A DNA stretch of 64,000 nucleotides from CAYFXE01 sp964347035 (GTDB taxonomy: Bacteria > Acidobacteriota > Aminicenantia > Aminicenantales > Aminicenantaceae): contig CAYFXE010000001.1 of the NCBI GenBank assembly GCA_964347035.1, forward strand, positions 62,001-126,000, written 5' to 3'. Below are positions 63,777 through 64,000 of this stretch, in pieces. Under the pieces are notes generated by a model. It was given only the letters and a program-made list of their open reading frames with translations, had not been told where the DNA came from and searched no databases. The first letter of the stretch is position 1. Each line of letters begins with the position of its first letter. A program made the position numbers and the translations under genes.

Positions 63777-64000
63777 ATGAATTTCTTTCTGGTTTTGGCC
63801 ATCGCTTTCGCCTTGGCCATGGATGCCTTTGCCGTTTCAGTTGGAGTTAGCTTTAGCCGCGGAGGTCTTACAGGAAAACAGACTTTGAGGATGGCTTTCC
63901 ATTTCGGCTTCTTCCAGTTTGGGATGCCCATCATCGGTTGGTTAGCAGGAAAGAGCATCGTTCGCTATATCCAGTCCATCGACCATTGGGTCGCCTTTGG
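63777..64000 (+). CDS. mntP: Manganese efflux pump MntP, N-terminal part
   Basis: The first 74 codons run off the right edge. MNFFLVLAIAFALAMDAFAV with the conserved DAFAVS (Asp16), then FHFGFFQFGMPIIGWLAG, is the MntP pattern. It exports Mn2+. I looked for a yybP-ykoY manganese riboswitch in the 156 bp before it and did not find its conserved sequence. Confidence 0.88.
   Translation, partial: MNFFLVLAIAFALAMDAFAVSVGVSFSRGGLTGKQTLRMAFHFGFFQFGMPIIGWLAGKSIVRYIQSIDHWVAF

Overview
The window looks like chromosomal DNA of a Gram-negative-type, probably anaerobic or facultatively respiring, peptide-using bacterium. It carries a KDO (lipopolysaccharide core sugar) pathway, a TolC-type porin and a DUF5916 outer-membrane barrel, so there is an outer membrane. 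The mix of DUF5916, DUF362, C69, S9 and beta-lactamase-fold hydrolases, CarD, bactofilin and formate-THF ligase is what I would expect of Candidatus Aminicenantes or another Acidobacteriota-like lineage. That placement is an inference from gene content, with moderate confidence. Two 10-N runs (58635-58644 and 61664-61673) show that this is a scaffolded draft or metagenome assembly.

Region 1 (1-4.6 kb): the 3' end of a class B acid phosphatase gene, an unrecognised 842-residue kinase-like multi-pass membrane protein, a Tat-type DUF362 protein and a 95-bp palindromic repeat (REPIN/MITE-like).

Region 2 (4.6-20.4 kb, all minus strand): the classical origin-proximal cluster rpmH-rnpA-yidD-yidC-khpB(jag), then mnmE-mnmG-parA-parB. 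It runs on with very tight or overlapping junctions into a bactofilin gene, kdsB-pyrG-kdsA-kdsD-kdsC and two mannose activation genes. A perfect parS palindrome lies in the last codons of mnmG. dnaA is not next to rpmH. Instead a CarD-family regulator is transcribed divergently from a near-consensus promoter so close to its ATG that the mRNA is probably leaderless, and it heads carD-corC-smpB.

Region 3 (22.7-30.3 kb, minus): pdxA with a divergent hfq. Further upstream is an ECF sigma factor, its zinc-finger anti-sigma factor, a Spy/CpxP-like sensor, a collapsed MacA/MacB remnant, tolC and a DUF5916 barrel gene. This is an envelope-stress regulon that has lost its efflux pump by deletion (or by assembly collapse).

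Region 4 (30.6-35.2 kb, plus): sdhC-sdhA-sdhB fused in one operon with a Rieske protein, a one-piece cytochrome b and a small membrane protein. Succinate dehydrogenase and a bc-type quinol oxidase appear to be made from one transcript, with no cytochrome c gene in the window.

Region 5 (35.2-64 kb): secreted hydrolases (C69 dipeptidase, Cys-Ntn hydrolase, two beta-lactamase-fold hydrolases, S9 peptidase, NodB deacetylase), an M20 amidohydrolase with a Na+ symporter, an NhaC antiporter, a SagB-like oxidoreductase, radC, fhs, thiolase, 3-hydroxyacyl-CoA dehydrogenase, recA, uvrA and the start of mntP. A broken NRAMP gene, a lectin-like gene remnant and several families of short palindromic repeats fill the gaps. 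I saw no tRNA, rRNA, CRISPR array or intact transposase.
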